From contig NZ_CP091975.1 of the NCBI RefSeq assembly GCF_029016285.1, forward strand, positions 2,046,001 through 2,110,000: 64,000 bases of DNA, given 5' to 3'. Positions within the stretch are counted from its first letter, which is position 1; every line of letters begins with the position of its first letter. The notes beneath the pieces were generated by a model that was not told the DNA's origin, made no database searches, and saw only the letters and a program-made list of their open reading frames with translations. Position numbers and translations under genes: made by a program. Shown here piece by piece: positions 25,601 to 34,550 of the stretch. The DNA is from Vibrio sp. DW001 (GTDB taxonomy: Bacteria; Pseudomonadota; Gammaproteobacteria; Enterobacterales; Vibrionaceae).

Positions 25601-27708
25601 ATGTTGGAAGTCAAAAACGACTTGCCCTCGCCCAGCTAACATGGACAGGTAACAACCTTCACTATCAAGAGATTGCCAGCGACCTAGAATATCAGTCGCT
25701 AAACCTACTAACAGGTTATCAAAGCAGTACTGGATTTGGTATCTGGTTAATGGCTGAAATAGACAACGACCAATTCCAATTACTCAATATTACCAGCGAT
25801 ACAATTAGCGCATCAATTGAGGATAACCTTGAATTATTACCGCTAACCAAATCGCCTGACTTTGGTAATTCAAACATCAGTGTAGACAACGTGATCGAGG
25901 TTATCGCTGACGAACAAAAGCTCTCACTTTTAACGGAGAATGGCTGGTTACGCATAGACTTGACCAATGGCGTGGTATCGAAAGAACAGGAACTGTTAGG
26001 CCGCGTTGCGGCTTTGTTAATGCCCCCCCATTCCGACGAGCAATATCGAGTTGTACGCGCCGCCTCACGCAGTTTTATCGTTAATGAGCGAAGCAGTAAT
26101 GGGCCCTTTGTTGTGCTTAATGACTCTATTACCGATATGCGTTACAGCGACAATGGTGAATATTTGACCGCAATAACCTCAGAGCAAAATTTACTGTTTT
26201 TAGACCCTGATACATTTGAACCAATCGTAAGCTTGATGTTAATGGAAAAGAACGGTTGGTTAGTCACCGACCAAGAAGGGAGATACGATAGCTCGGCTCC
26301 TGGCGATATTCCTAACGCTTCATGGATAGTAAAAAGCAAACCGCTATCACCCTTGCCTCTTGAAAATTTCATGCAGGCGTATTATGAACCAGCCCTGCTT
26401 GTTAGAGCGTTGAATTTTGAAGCGTTTCCAGAGACAATCGATCTACAAAGCATTGATACACGTCAACCTGTATTGGATTTTGAAAGGCTTGTGAGCAACA
26501 ACAACGGGACCGTCACGATCAATCTTGCTATTGATTCAGATGATGAAGGGATAGATTCTGTCCAACTATTTAGAAACAACCAGTTAGTGGGGCGAGTTAA
26601 AAACATCGATCATCCGGGGCGACAAATCGTGACCTTCAGCGAAATACAGCTGCCATCGTCAAACAACTCGTTCCCTAATAAAGAACCCATAGAATTCAGT
26701 GCCTATGCATTTAACAGGCAAGGCATTCGAACACCCGTCTTAGTTATTCCTTACCAAGCCGTTCACAATATCGAGCGAGAAAAACGTGCCTATGTCATTA
26801 CGGTTGGTGTAAACCAGTATAACAACGCCTCGTGGGATCTCACTTACGCTGCCAACGACGCATTGGAAATGCAACAGCGTCTCTCGTCCTCATCATTAAT
26901 GGAACAAGGTTATAACGTCATCCCTATCCCACTCACCTCTGATCACGAGTTCAAGAACGCAACAAAAGAGACGATAACCAAGGTAATGCGAAGACTCGCC
27001 GGAGAGGACATCCCATTGCCGAGTATTAATGATTGGGAAAACATCATTAAAGCAACACCCGACGATCTGATCTTATTTAGTTTTTCTGGGCATGGCCTAT
27101 TGGCCGCTGGAGAGTTTTATTTCTTTACCAGCGATATAGCCAAAGGCGATAGTCGAGAGATCAGCCCAGCACTTCTTCAAAGTGCTCTATCAAGTACCGA
27201 GTTCACTCGTCTTTTAGAATCTGTTGATGTTGGAACCATGGTGATGATTGTCGATGCTTGTCAATCTGCAGGTGCGCTCGATTCAAAAGGTTTCAAACCG
27301 GGACCGATGGGAAGCCGAGGATTAGGCCAGCTTGCGTGGGATAAGAAAATGTTTTATTTGAGTGCCAGCCAAGCCGAGCAGTTTGCATTAGAGAGTGACC
27401 AGCTTAACCACGGATACCTGAGCTACAGCTTGGCAAAAGAAGGTTTAGCTTCTGGCCAAGCAGACTACTTTCCAGAAAACAACGAAATCTCTGTCCGTGA
27501 ATGGTTAAGCTATGGCGTTAAACGGGTGCCAGAGTTGGTCAATGAGTTACGTTCTGGTGAATTTAGCTCTTTGCAAAGTAATACTAGAGGTCTTGGTGCT
27601 GCCCCAACCGACACAAATGCTCAATCGGCGTTAGGTAAGATTCAACAACCAGTACTATTTGACTTTGCGGGCCAGCGCGATATTGCATTGCAACAATTGA
27701 ACGACTAA
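22621..27708 (+). CDS. Giant exported protein: helical repeats, propeller, C-terminal caspase
   Basis: 1695 residues. The signal peptide region (AYLILLLCSTVFSGYANA) starts from ATG 22621, supported by AAGGAGA 9 nt upstream; an internal ATG at 22654 lacks one. Residues about 40-590 are TPR-like helical repeats. About 600-1230 form WD40-like propeller repeats, and an Ig-like segment spans about 1270-1375. The caspase domain (about 1385-1660) has catalytic His1491 (SFSGHGLLA) and Cys1547 (IVDACQSAGAL). The linker EKNGWLVTDQEGRYDSS is typical of propeller-caspase proteins. The two repeat regions probably hold partners while the caspase acts in the periplasm or at the surface. Confidence 0.9.
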   Translation: MECRSKSSFLSMNQKAYLILLLCSTVFSGYANANYAQMPLTSNSAGYIWAEYSLLGLDIDLPPQCQNLVQLGQHYPMMAISNQALKQCENSLVKRHSQVEFYESTPKYQWQSYLQLSWLLTHVAEHTQRNMSPSSERNPYIDLDNATAWANKALNQVNKLSEKEGVMAKSTINTLIYWQNALFSRLNPENPQLELDVATFRSLIPQDIETRIAAFDEDKRVLFDQSVRMLELNIWFRLSITKSQVLQLSYDELLIKRDNEALIVRFLAYLASLREENDIANIYQLYNIELSTNQYQQHDDALEWRVDKQPAASHLDSGLTLSVKLRSAGVHGNTLNEHTFHHLQKQLTSFESDEIPPFFRFSALHLQASLLDMMGDVRAAERYFNKAQTEAIQIANRKNSHVPAEMAFIYRFFIEKAHNLYQLEKISEAAETLSLFPLNDFRQDDLLFVSAVLIADGQAAKAEKLLNEALIDADKDTYQDSYRHNLTIALFKQGKLQLSLDQLIRLETAAKKSNNFHLPTYQLSIALLQSALGQRDEAKNRIMQLLAKGDISQSLLLSNLEALYITPDSEPMRLNQFYPALVSRVYMVREGYHQGMVISSTSTLKNASAAQLVVYSDSDNGQTGFVHASQLSLAQNSDLAVTSVAGGSVWLFQPSSGRAIRKIRLSNGNVLKLQLSADGATLFALIKEQNSFRSYLQRWDLQHDQMTWSSGEEVGEVADFDWLETQNRLLVLEQASIDIYDTANFNRIDRFEHSKLISGVEHLARPFIGKFTTNNKIVIGFESELVSWDLNSGAKQVTALPSTPQYIARTDSNHMLQVNIEKSSWDAPEIILYFDSETLTEITDNGTYQGQFTAKNSATNEWVKITKAESGYSIYRRSNNQLINELRARNRRVLQSTLFEDQKLMALRTSEGIQLWSLETGRQLPTGEHLNHTYSIMEKLDNTHLLLVSDFADNLTVLDLKNLALDSIELSQNQKPTDLIKVGATWWLLSDNGYVGSQKRLALAQLTWTGNNLHYQEIASDLEYQSLNLLTGYQSSTGFGIWLMAEIDNDQFQLLNITSDTISASIEDNLELLPLTKSPDFGNSNISVDNVIEVIADEQKLSLLTENGWLRIDLTNGVVSKEQELLGRVAALLMPPHSDEQYRVVRAASRSFIVNERSSNGPFVVLNDSITDMRYSDNGEYLTAITSEQNLLFLDPDTFEPIVSLMLMEKNGWLVTDQEGRYDSSAPGDIPNASWIVKSKPLSPLPLENFMQAYYEPALLVRALNFEAFPETIDLQSIDTRQPVLDFERLVSNNNGTVTINLAIDSDDEGIDSVQLFRNNQLVGRVKNIDHPGRQIVTFSEIQLPSSNNSFPNKEPIEFSAYAFNRQGIRTPVLVIPYQAVHNIEREKRAYVITVGVNQYNNASWDLTYAANDALEMQQRLSSSSLMEQGYNVIPIPLTSDHEFKNATKETITKVMRRLAGEDIPLPSINDWENIIKATPDDLILFSFSGHGLLAAGEFYFFTSDIAKGDSREISPALLQSALSSTEFTRLLESVDVGTMVMIVDACQSAGALDSKGFKPGPMGSRGLGQLAWDKKMFYLSASQAEQFALESDQLNHGYLSYSLAKEGLASGQADYFPENNEISVREWLSYGVKRVPELVNELRSGEFSSLQSNTRGLGAAPTDTNAQSALGKIQQPVLFDFAGQRDIALQQLND

Positions 27709-27712
27709 AAGA

Positions 27713-30571
27713 TCAGTGGGTAATATTCCATTCTTTCGGTGGTACCCAACCATCGATCCAGTCGAGTAACTCTTCTTGTGGCATAGGTCTAGCTATGCCA
27801 TACCCTTGTACCACATGATAGCCCATTTCTTTAAGCCTGCGCCCATGCTCCAATGTTTCTACACCTTCGGCTACGGCCGTCATGTCAAATGCCCGACACA
27901 GACCTAAGATACCTTCTAGAATGCTCATATCTGTCGGGCTATTTAGCATATTAATCACAAAGCTCCTGTCGACTTTGAGGGTATTAACAGGCAATTGTTG
28001 AAGGTAGGTCAATGACGAGTATCCAGTACCAAAGTCGTCCAAAGAAAAGCTAATACCTAATTCATTGCATGCTCGAATCGTATTAGCCACTTCAGTGAGG
28101 TTTTCCAATGCATTGGTTTCTACTATCTCCATCTCTATTAATGATGGAGGCAACCCTGGAAACTGAAATAACTTATTTTGGACGAGCTGAGCTATGTTTC
28201 GTTGTCTAAAGTAAGCGTGGCTAACATTTATACTCACCGGAATATTTGATCCATTTTTATGCCAAGTATTTACCTGAGTTAATACATTATCTATAACCCA
28301 ATCATCCAGCTTCTTAATTAAATTGTATCGCTCAAGATCCGGTAAAAAATGAGCAGGACTTAATAAACCCTCTTTAGGATGATTCCAACGAATAAGTGCC
28401 TCTACGCCCACCAGACATCCGGTCGTCAGGCTAACTTTAGGTTGATAATATAATACAAGTTCTTGTGAAGAGAAGGCCGTAAGTAACTCTTTAAATCTAT
28501 CTGAACTCTGTTGGTGGGAAGCATAGCCATTAAAGTTATGAATATGGTTCACGCCATAGCTCTTCGCCACATATAACGCTTGTTCTGCTTGCCTCATTAG
28601 ATGCTCGGGCTCTAATGGGATGTCTTGTGGGTAACTTGTCAGCCCAGCGCCAGCCGTTACCACCACTTGTTTACCATTAATCTCAAACGGCTCAGATATG
28701 CAATCTAAAACAAGTTCGACTTCTTCTTTCCCGTTGCTGTTCGATTCAAACAACAAGTAAAATTCATCACCACCAAGCCTTGCGATAACACAGCCTTTAC
28801 GAAGGACCTCTTTTACTCTATTTATCACGTTCTTAATGACTATATCGCCAAACTCATGGCCATAAAGCTTATTCACGTTCTTAAAATCATCGATATCGAA
28901 AAAAGCGACATACAGAAAGCTGTTGTTTTCTTCACTTTTGCAAATCGCTTGAACCAGACGATCCATAAATACCAACCGATTTGGTACACCCGTTAAGGAA
29001 TCGTAAAAGATGGCCTGTTCAAGTAATCGTTCATGGCGCTTCTGTGCGGTAACGTCTAACGACACACCGCAAAGCGCATAGATATCGGCGTTATTGTTAA
29101 TGAGGGGAATCTTGGTCGTTTTAACATCCTGTTGCGATTGCCAATCTTCGCGCCAAAAACTTTCATCTTTAGAATATCGATGCTTGTATTTAAATACCTG
29201 CTGGTCAACTTCTACTATTTTTTCTGCCATCTCTTGATCATAAAGATCAAAATCACTCTTACCTATCATCTGTTGTAAAGACAAGCCGAATTGCTCTCTT
29301 GTCAGCTTATTTGCAAACAGATATTTTCCGGCCGCATCTTTTAAATAAATATATGCATCAATACTATCTAAAATGAGATTGAGTTTTTTTTCGCTCGCCT
29401 CCAAATTCTTGCTATTTTGATAGCGAATAAAAATATGCACAATTAACAACATAACCACAACCAAGAGCGATATCATTATGTGAGTATTATAAAGTTCAAA
29501 CGTATTCGGTTTCTCGAAACGAATCTCCGCATCAGTCGGAAGCTGGGAGTTAGATACGTCGTACTTTATGAGTTGTTGATCATCAAAAATAGGGATATTA
29601 GGGCTACTTTCAACAACAGAAACCGTAGCAATGTCGATTCCATCCAAGTACATAGAAATAAGCTTACCGGCTTCATAACCTTGACGCCTATGGCTTATCA
29701 CTACGCCGCCAAATACACCGTTCCCCATTCCATGTTCATAGGGATGAAATATAGGCGCTTTGGTATTCTCGACAATATAGTTAAGCGAATCATAAAACGG
29801 AAGGCTTGATGCGTTTTTGTCCCTATAGGCAGAAAGGAGGAGAATTGTGCTCGAGGCCGAATCAATTTGATGAAGCTTAACTTTAAACTCTACCCAACTC
29901 AGATCTGCCAAATCAAGTAAGTGCCAGTGTATTGATGGGTAGTCTCGAAAGAATCGCAACAACTTTGTTGTATCCGTTTTTCCTGATGTCGTCCCATCAC
30001 TCACCACAAAAATATCTTTTCTTTCCGGAAACGCAGACAGTATGATGTCGATAGTCGCGTCTAACGTCACGGCTTCTATTACACCGGTAACAAGAGGGTT
30101 ATCGTTCTGAGCTTTGGCCAATTCGATATTATTAACACCGAGAAAAGTAATGGGTATCGACGAGAATAATTCATCTTGATATTTTAGGGCAAAAATTAAC
30201 GCATTATCGTCTGCGGTAACAATAAAGTCATATTCCATCTTATTAGAGAGTTTATATTTTAAGGTGGTGTAAAAATTATTAACGGTATTTTCATCATACA
30301 GCGATTTGCTGTCCATATATTCGATATCAATATCAACTCTAATACCAGATTCATCCAGACCCGACCTCAGCCCTTGAAAGACCTTCTCCGTCGTTTGAAA
30401 AGTTGGATGATAAGAATAAATAAGCAATAAACGTTTTGTCGCTTGAGCCTCAGCTTGAGTAGTAGCATAAGTCAACGAAGAAAAGAACAACACCACAAGG
30501 GCTAACAATATTAGGCCGATATTTGCAAATGAAGAAAATTTAGTCCAATAGGACTTCTTCATAGTATTCAT
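27713..30571 (-). CDS. ABC-substrate-binding-type sensor with PAS-GGDEF-EAL
   Basis: 952 residues. An N-terminal signal anchor precedes a periplasmic ABC-substrate-binding-like domain (about 45-330; LLLIYSYHPTFQTTEKVF). A membrane helix follows near 365-385, then PAS (about 395-515), GGDEF with intact RLGGDEFYLLF, and EAL with intact VEALIRW, DDFGTGYSS and KVDRSF. No RxxD inhibitory site precedes GGDEF. The protein could therefore make and degrade cyclic di-GMP; which activity dominates cannot be judged. It is convergent with the giant caspase gene (4 bases apart) and has its own strand context. It could link periplasmic ligand sensing to biofilm control. Confidence 0.92.
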   Translation of the reverse strand: MNTMKKSYWTKFSSFANIGLILLALVVLFFSSLTYATTQAEAQATKRLLLIYSYHPTFQTTEKVFQGLRSGLDESGIRVDIDIEYMDSKSLYDENTVNNFYTTLKYKLSNKMEYDFIVTADDNALIFALKYQDELFSSIPITFLGVNNIELAKAQNDNPLVTGVIEAVTLDATIDIILSAFPERKDIFVVSDGTTSGKTDTTKLLRFFRDYPSIHWHLLDLADLSWVEFKVKLHQIDSASSTILLLSAYRDKNASSLPFYDSLNYIVENTKAPIFHPYEHGMGNGVFGGVVISHRRQGYEAGKLISMYLDGIDIATVSVVESSPNIPIFDDQQLIKYDVSNSQLPTDAEIRFEKPNTFELYNTHIMISLLVVVMLLIVHIFIRYQNSKNLEASEKKLNLILDSIDAYIYLKDAAGKYLFANKLTREQFGLSLQQMIGKSDFDLYDQEMAEKIVEVDQQVFKYKHRYSKDESFWREDWQSQQDVKTTKIPLINNNADIYALCGVSLDVTAQKRHERLLEQAIFYDSLTGVPNRLVFMDRLVQAICKSEENNSFLYVAFFDIDDFKNVNKLYGHEFGDIVIKNVINRVKEVLRKGCVIARLGGDEFYLLFESNSNGKEEVELVLDCISEPFEINGKQVVVTAGAGLTSYPQDIPLEPEHLMRQAEQALYVAKSYGVNHIHNFNGYASHQQSSDRFKELLTAFSSQELVLYYQPKVSLTTGCLVGVEALIRWNHPKEGLLSPAHFLPDLERYNLIKKLDDWVIDNVLTQVNTWHKNGSNIPVSINVSHAYFRQRNIAQLVQNKLFQFPGLPPSLIEMEIVETNALENLTEVANTIRACNELGISFSLDDFGTGYSSLTYLQQLPVNTLKVDRSFVINMLNSPTDMSILEGILGLCRAFDMTAVAEGVETLEHGRRLKEMGYHVVQGYGIARPMPQEELLDWIDGWVPPKEWNITH

Positions 30572-30644
30572 ACGGACTCGTTATCAAGTTCAAGGACGAT
30601 TACTATAGCATATCAATGAGTAACAAAATGCCATCAAAATCACA

Positions 30645-30675
30645 CCAGCCATTCATATAATAAATGAATGGTGGT
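30645..30675 (-). terminator. Hairpin downstream of third caspase gene
   Basis: CCATTCAT and ATGAATGG form a perfect 8-bp stem, with a further interrupted CCA/TGG extension, 185 bases past the caspase stop. It is AT-rich and its tail is only weakly T-rich, so termination is plausible but not certain. The surrounding 30572-30859 shows no gene. Confidence 0.4.
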
Positions 30676-30859
30676 CAGCCATTTATTAGGATAATCATCT
30701 AGTTGAGATTATATTGACTATAAAAAACAGTTTCACAGACTCTTATTAAATAAAGGATATTTTCATTTAAGTGACAATAGCGTTCCGTCGTGCTTTCCAG
30801 CATAACAATACGAGGATATAACCACCTCTATCCAAAACTGTTTTACTATCGATGTCTCT

Positions 30860-32929
30860 TTATAGGTCATTGCCAACCTCCCAAGAGAACAGCTCTAACC
30901 CCCCTTGTTCTGGTGGCGAGCTCAATTTAAAACCACGAGTAGACACCTGAAGCGACGCCTGCTCCAAATGGGGAAAACTCACGCCAACACCTTCTGACAT
31001 TTGACTAAATAACATTAAATGCTCAACACCTGTTGTGCTCACATTGACGTACCAATTGAACGAAAGCGATTCGTTGGGTTGTAAACGATTGGGTTGACCA
31101 CTCTGCGGATATAATTGAGTAATACCATATTGACTGTCGATAAAAAATATATTTATATCTTGAGGTTTGCGGCTTATGTTTTTTATTTCGAAAAGAATTT
31201 GATCGTTCTCTTTTAACGTCGGACGTACATTAATGGGTAATGACTGAACGTTGTTATCCCGTTTAACGTTAAACTCAACCTTAAGGTGCTTCTGGGTTCC
31301 CGTTAATCGGACATTACTACTTAGTAAGCGTTCAACATTCGCGATCTTTAATAAGCTATTCTTAATAACAACTAAACGACTTCTTTGCGAACGAGGAACC
31401 GATACGTTAAGTAGTCGCTGTGCCACTCTATCTTCCAAGCAAGTTGCCTCTTGTGTTTTCTCTATCTGTTGCTCTTCACACGGTAGTGATTGATCTGCCC
31501 GCAGAAACCAATACTTGTTGTCGAATTCACTGACTAATATAGACGCGTTGTTTACTTCGCTAAGTGTAAACTGTGGTTGACGAGAAGCGATATTTTCTAA
31601 TTGAGTTTGCAGTGCTTCCCTCTGAGAGGGCGACCTGTTTTTTGAAGGTAACATCGCGATATTTAACGTCGCATTGAGTGCCGAATCAATGATGCGAACA
31701 TACACATTTTCCGGCCATGTTCCGATTTCTAAAGACTGAACAGATGCATAGCTAGTCACAGCCGTCGCACGGTCAATAGTGACTTCAGCCAAATAGTCTT
31801 TATCTTGATCCAAAGGGTCGGAATATATTGCCACTAACGAGTTTGCCGTCAACATCGATAACGCCCCTCCTTGAATAACCAACTCGTTTCCCTGAATATT
31901 ACCGACAAATTGTGGTTCCCCACTGTCTTCAGAATCAAACACAGATTTGGTCAAATCCGTTGCACTAAATAGAGGTATGCTGCTTCTCCACGGAATACTT
32001 TCGTAGCGAGCCACTATTTTCTGTGCCAATTGTTGATAACTAAGTGTTGAGTTCGACGCTAAAACGTCCATTAGGGCATAAGTAAACAACCCATGAAACC
32101 GAGAAGCGTCATCGCTACGTGGCAGTTTCATTTCAGGTGTGGTTTGCGTGCTTTGAGCGGCAGAAAAGGCGATTAACTCACCTCTGATTGTCGAAAGCGA
32201 ATTTGCAGATGCGTGGAATAGCGCTTTTTGTAATCCCGTATCTTTATCATGACGAGAGTCGTTCCATTGACTAAAAGGCAAACTGTCGGTCGACTGGGGT
32301 GTATTCGAGGGGATCACAGGGATATCGAGTATGGATGGCGCGACTTGACGGAACCTTATATCAGGCATCGCTGCCCCTCTTGTCATTGTCCCTGAATGGC
32401 AGCTGTCAAACACGATCCAGACATCTGCACCACGGTCACGAATCGCATTGATATAGTAAGCAATCTCGTTATCTACTATCGCATTCTTCACTGCGCCCAT
32501 TTCTTTGTTCCACTCACCGACATCGGTTGGGAGGAATATTTCATCTAAACCATCGGCTTCGTCATTCGACTGAACCTTTGCAGGCTGACGGCTGCCGTGC
32601 CCAGAAAAATGCAGATAAAAGAAATCGCCCTCACCAGCTGCCGTAACTAACTGCTCTAATCGCGTTAAAATATTACGTCGCGTAGGCGATTCAAAACTTG
32701 GTTTAGTGACCAATGAATAGATGTGTTTTTTATCGAATTTATTCTTCAGTAGTACGTCCTGAATGATCTCAACATCGTTTTCTGGCCCTAATAGTTGAGC
32801 ACTTTCAGGTAGATTAGGATAGTTACCAACGCCGACCAATAGTGCGTATTTTTGCGCGATAACACTGGTCGATAACAATGATAGTATAACTAGAAAAACG
32901 GGCCGAACCATCCTAAAACATACCTGCAT
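30860..32929 (-). CDS. Exported caspase-family protease, paralogue of the 8.3 kb caspase
   Basis: 689 residues. The signal peptide is VRPVFLVILSLLSTSVIAQ. The caspase domain (about 25-340) has the intact dyad His111 (LHFSGHGSRQP) and Cys177 (FDSCHSGTMTRGA). The C-terminal beta region (LFEIKNISRKPQDINIFFID; QYGITQLYPQSG) matches the DUF4384-like part of the first caspase. The two share order, length and motifs across the whole protein, so they are paralogues. Two in-frame ATGs (32929, 32911) are possible; neither ribosome binding site is strong. It lies 12 bases after the SemiSWEET gene, so it may be transcribed from that side. Confidence 0.9.
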   Translation of the reverse strand: MQVCFRMVRPVFLVILSLLSTSVIAQKYALLVGVGNYPNLPESAQLLGPENDVEIIQDVLLKNKFDKKHIYSLVTKPSFESPTRRNILTRLEQLVTAAGEGDFFYLHFSGHGSRQPAKVQSNDEADGLDEIFLPTDVGEWNKEMGAVKNAIVDNEIAYYINAIRDRGADVWIVFDSCHSGTMTRGAAMPDIRFRQVAPSILDIPVIPSNTPQSTDSLPFSQWNDSRHDKDTGLQKALFHASANSLSTIRGELIAFSAAQSTQTTPEMKLPRSDDASRFHGLFTYALMDVLASNSTLSYQQLAQKIVARYESIPWRSSIPLFSATDLTKSVFDSEDSGEPQFVGNIQGNELVIQGGALSMLTANSLVAIYSDPLDQDKDYLAEVTIDRATAVTSYASVQSLEIGTWPENVYVRIIDSALNATLNIAMLPSKNRSPSQREALQTQLENIASRQPQFTLSEVNNASILVSEFDNKYWFLRADQSLPCEEQQIEKTQEATCLEDRVAQRLLNVSVPRSQRSRLVVIKNSLLKIANVERLLSSNVRLTGTQKHLKVEFNVKRDNNVQSLPINVRPTLKENDQILFEIKNISRKPQDINIFFIDSQYGITQLYPQSGQPNRLQPNESLSFNWYVNVSTTGVEHLMLFSQMSEGVGVSFPHLEQASLQVSTRGFKLSSPPEQGGLELFSWEVGNDL

Positions 32930-32941
32930 AACCTAAGTATC

Positions 32942-33211
32942 CTACTGATTAATTGACTTTTTCCTACCTGAAGTGAGTTTTAGGATAAGCACCAAACTAG
33001 AAAGAAAACCGGTAATCACATTTGCGATTACTAACGGCCAATCTTGATTAACAATACCATAAATTAACCAACTAAAAACACCCGTTACAAACATGCAATA
33101 CATGCCAGTAGATATCCCATCTACATTTTTAGTTTTAAGAATCGATGCTACCTGAGGAACAAATGAGAATGTGGTACAAAATGCGGCAAAATAGCCGATA
33201 GTTTCATTCAT
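32942..33211 (-). CDS. SemiSWEET-type transporter
   Basis: 89 residues, three membrane helices and the PQ-loop signature FVPQVASILKTKNVDGIS. Bacterial SemiSWEETs dimerise to carry sugars such as sucrose by facilitated diffusion. The substrate here is not known. It is 55 bases after the allantoate amidohydrolase gene and 12 bases before the third caspase gene, so it may be the link of a read-through transcript. Confidence 0.85.
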   Translation of the reverse strand: MNETIGYFAAFCTTFSFVPQVASILKTKNVDGISTGMYCMFVTGVFSWLIYGIVNQDWPLVIANVITGFLSSLVLILKLTSGRKKSINQ

Positions 33212-33266
33212 GAACGTTTACCAAAATAGGTCAGTTATTTACCGAAGTAAGATTACCATAAAACGA

Positions 33267-34547
33267 TCAATTGGCGACCTTCTCATTGATAAACATAGCC
33301 AATGCCGATAATGAAACCGCCACGTCCTCAACGTTAACCGACTCTTTGGGGCTGTGACTGATGCCCTCTTTACAACGCATAAACAACATTGTTGTGGGAA
33401 CAATATCGGCCAAAACCATCGCATCGTGTCCCGCGCCAGAGGTCAATGCTAATGGTACACCTATGATCTGCTCTACAACCTCTACCATCGCGGTCGTTAC
33501 ATTAGGCTCACAGCTCACAGCCTGTGCGTTATGGGTTTCTTCCAATTTGATACTCACCCCATTTTCGCTTGCCAATCCCTCTAATCGTTCAATAGAACGA
33601 GCAATGAACGCATCTCTCGCACCATCATTGATACTTCTTACATCTAACGACATATTCACACAACCGGGTATCACGTTCACACCACCAGGATAGACATCTA
33701 ATTTACCCACTGTTGCTAACACGGGGTAATCATCAGCAATGGAATTTCTCGCGGCTTGATTGAGTTCAGTAATCCACTGGCAAGCCGAGACAAGCGCGTC
33801 TTGCCTTGAGGCTATGGGGACAGTTCCTGCATGGCCTGCTTTACCTTCCAACGTAATCGAAAACCGCTTCGCACCGGCAATACCATTTACCGCAGAAATA
33901 GGCAGATCTTTTTCTTCCAATACAGGGCCTTGTTCTATATGAAGTTCGACATACGCAATCACATGATTACTGTCTATCTGCGCTTCCGAAACTTTAGATA
34001 CATCCAAAGCGAAGTCACGCATAGCTTGCGCCAAGCTAACGCCATTATCATCGGTTAACTCACGCCATTTACTTATCCATTTACCGGATATGGCCGAACT
34101 ACCAAGGAGCGTTGCACCGAAACGCGTACCTTCTTCATCACCAAATCCCACCACATCAACATGAAAATCAAAGGCAATACCGTTATCCGCGAAATATTTG
34201 ATCAAAACCAAAGGAGCAATAACACCCAATACACCATCGTATTTACCACCATTAGGAACGGTATCTGTATGGGAACCTAAGATAATGCGCTGCTCTGTAT
34301 CACTGTTTGCTTGAAGTCGGACCCATTGATTGCCCGCCTGATCTTGCCAACTTGGCAGGTGGCTTTCATCTGCCCATGTGCGTATTTGCTCGTTGGTCAA
34401 CTTATGTTCCGGCGTCAGATAACGTCTGTCCATTTGGCCAGGAGTTTGAGTGTATTTGGCGAGAACCTGACAATATTCCATTACGGTAATGGCAAGTTTA
34501 TCCATTGTTGGTTTGCCCAGTTTCTGTTGATACCACGTTTTATCCAT
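33267..34547 (-). CDS. Allantoate amidohydrolase (M20 hydantoinase/carbamoylase family)
   Basis: 426 residues. Metal ligands are His93 (GSHTDTVPNGG), Asp104 (KYDGVLGV) and Glu138/139 (GFGDEEGTRFG), the pattern of AllC/HpxK-type amidohydrolases. The reaction is allantoate to ureidoglycine plus CO2 and NH3, after allantoinase and before the aminotransferase encoded just upstream (3 bases apart). N-carbamoyl-L-amino-acid hydrolases are the other possible identity, but the context decides for allantoate. AGGAAA precedes the ATG. Confidence 0.85.
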   Translation of the reverse strand: MDKTWYQQKLGKPTMDKLAITVMEYCQVLAKYTQTPGQMDRRYLTPEHKLTNEQIRTWADESHLPSWQDQAGNQWVRLQANSDTEQRIILGSHTDTVPNGGKYDGVLGVIAPLVLIKYFADNGIAFDFHVDVVGFGDEEGTRFGATLLGSSAISGKWISKWRELTDDNGVSLAQAMRDFALDVSKVSEAQIDSNHVIAYVELHIEQGPVLEEKDLPISAVNGIAGAKRFSITLEGKAGHAGTVPIASRQDALVSACQWITELNQAARNSIADDYPVLATVGKLDVYPGGVNVIPGCVNMSLDVRSINDGARDAFIARSIERLEGLASENGVSIKLEETHNAQAVSCEPNVTTAMVEVVEQIIGVPLALTSGAGHDAMVLADIVPTTMLFMRCKEGISHSPKESVNVEDVAVSLSALAMFINEKVAN

Positions 34548-34550
34548 CGT

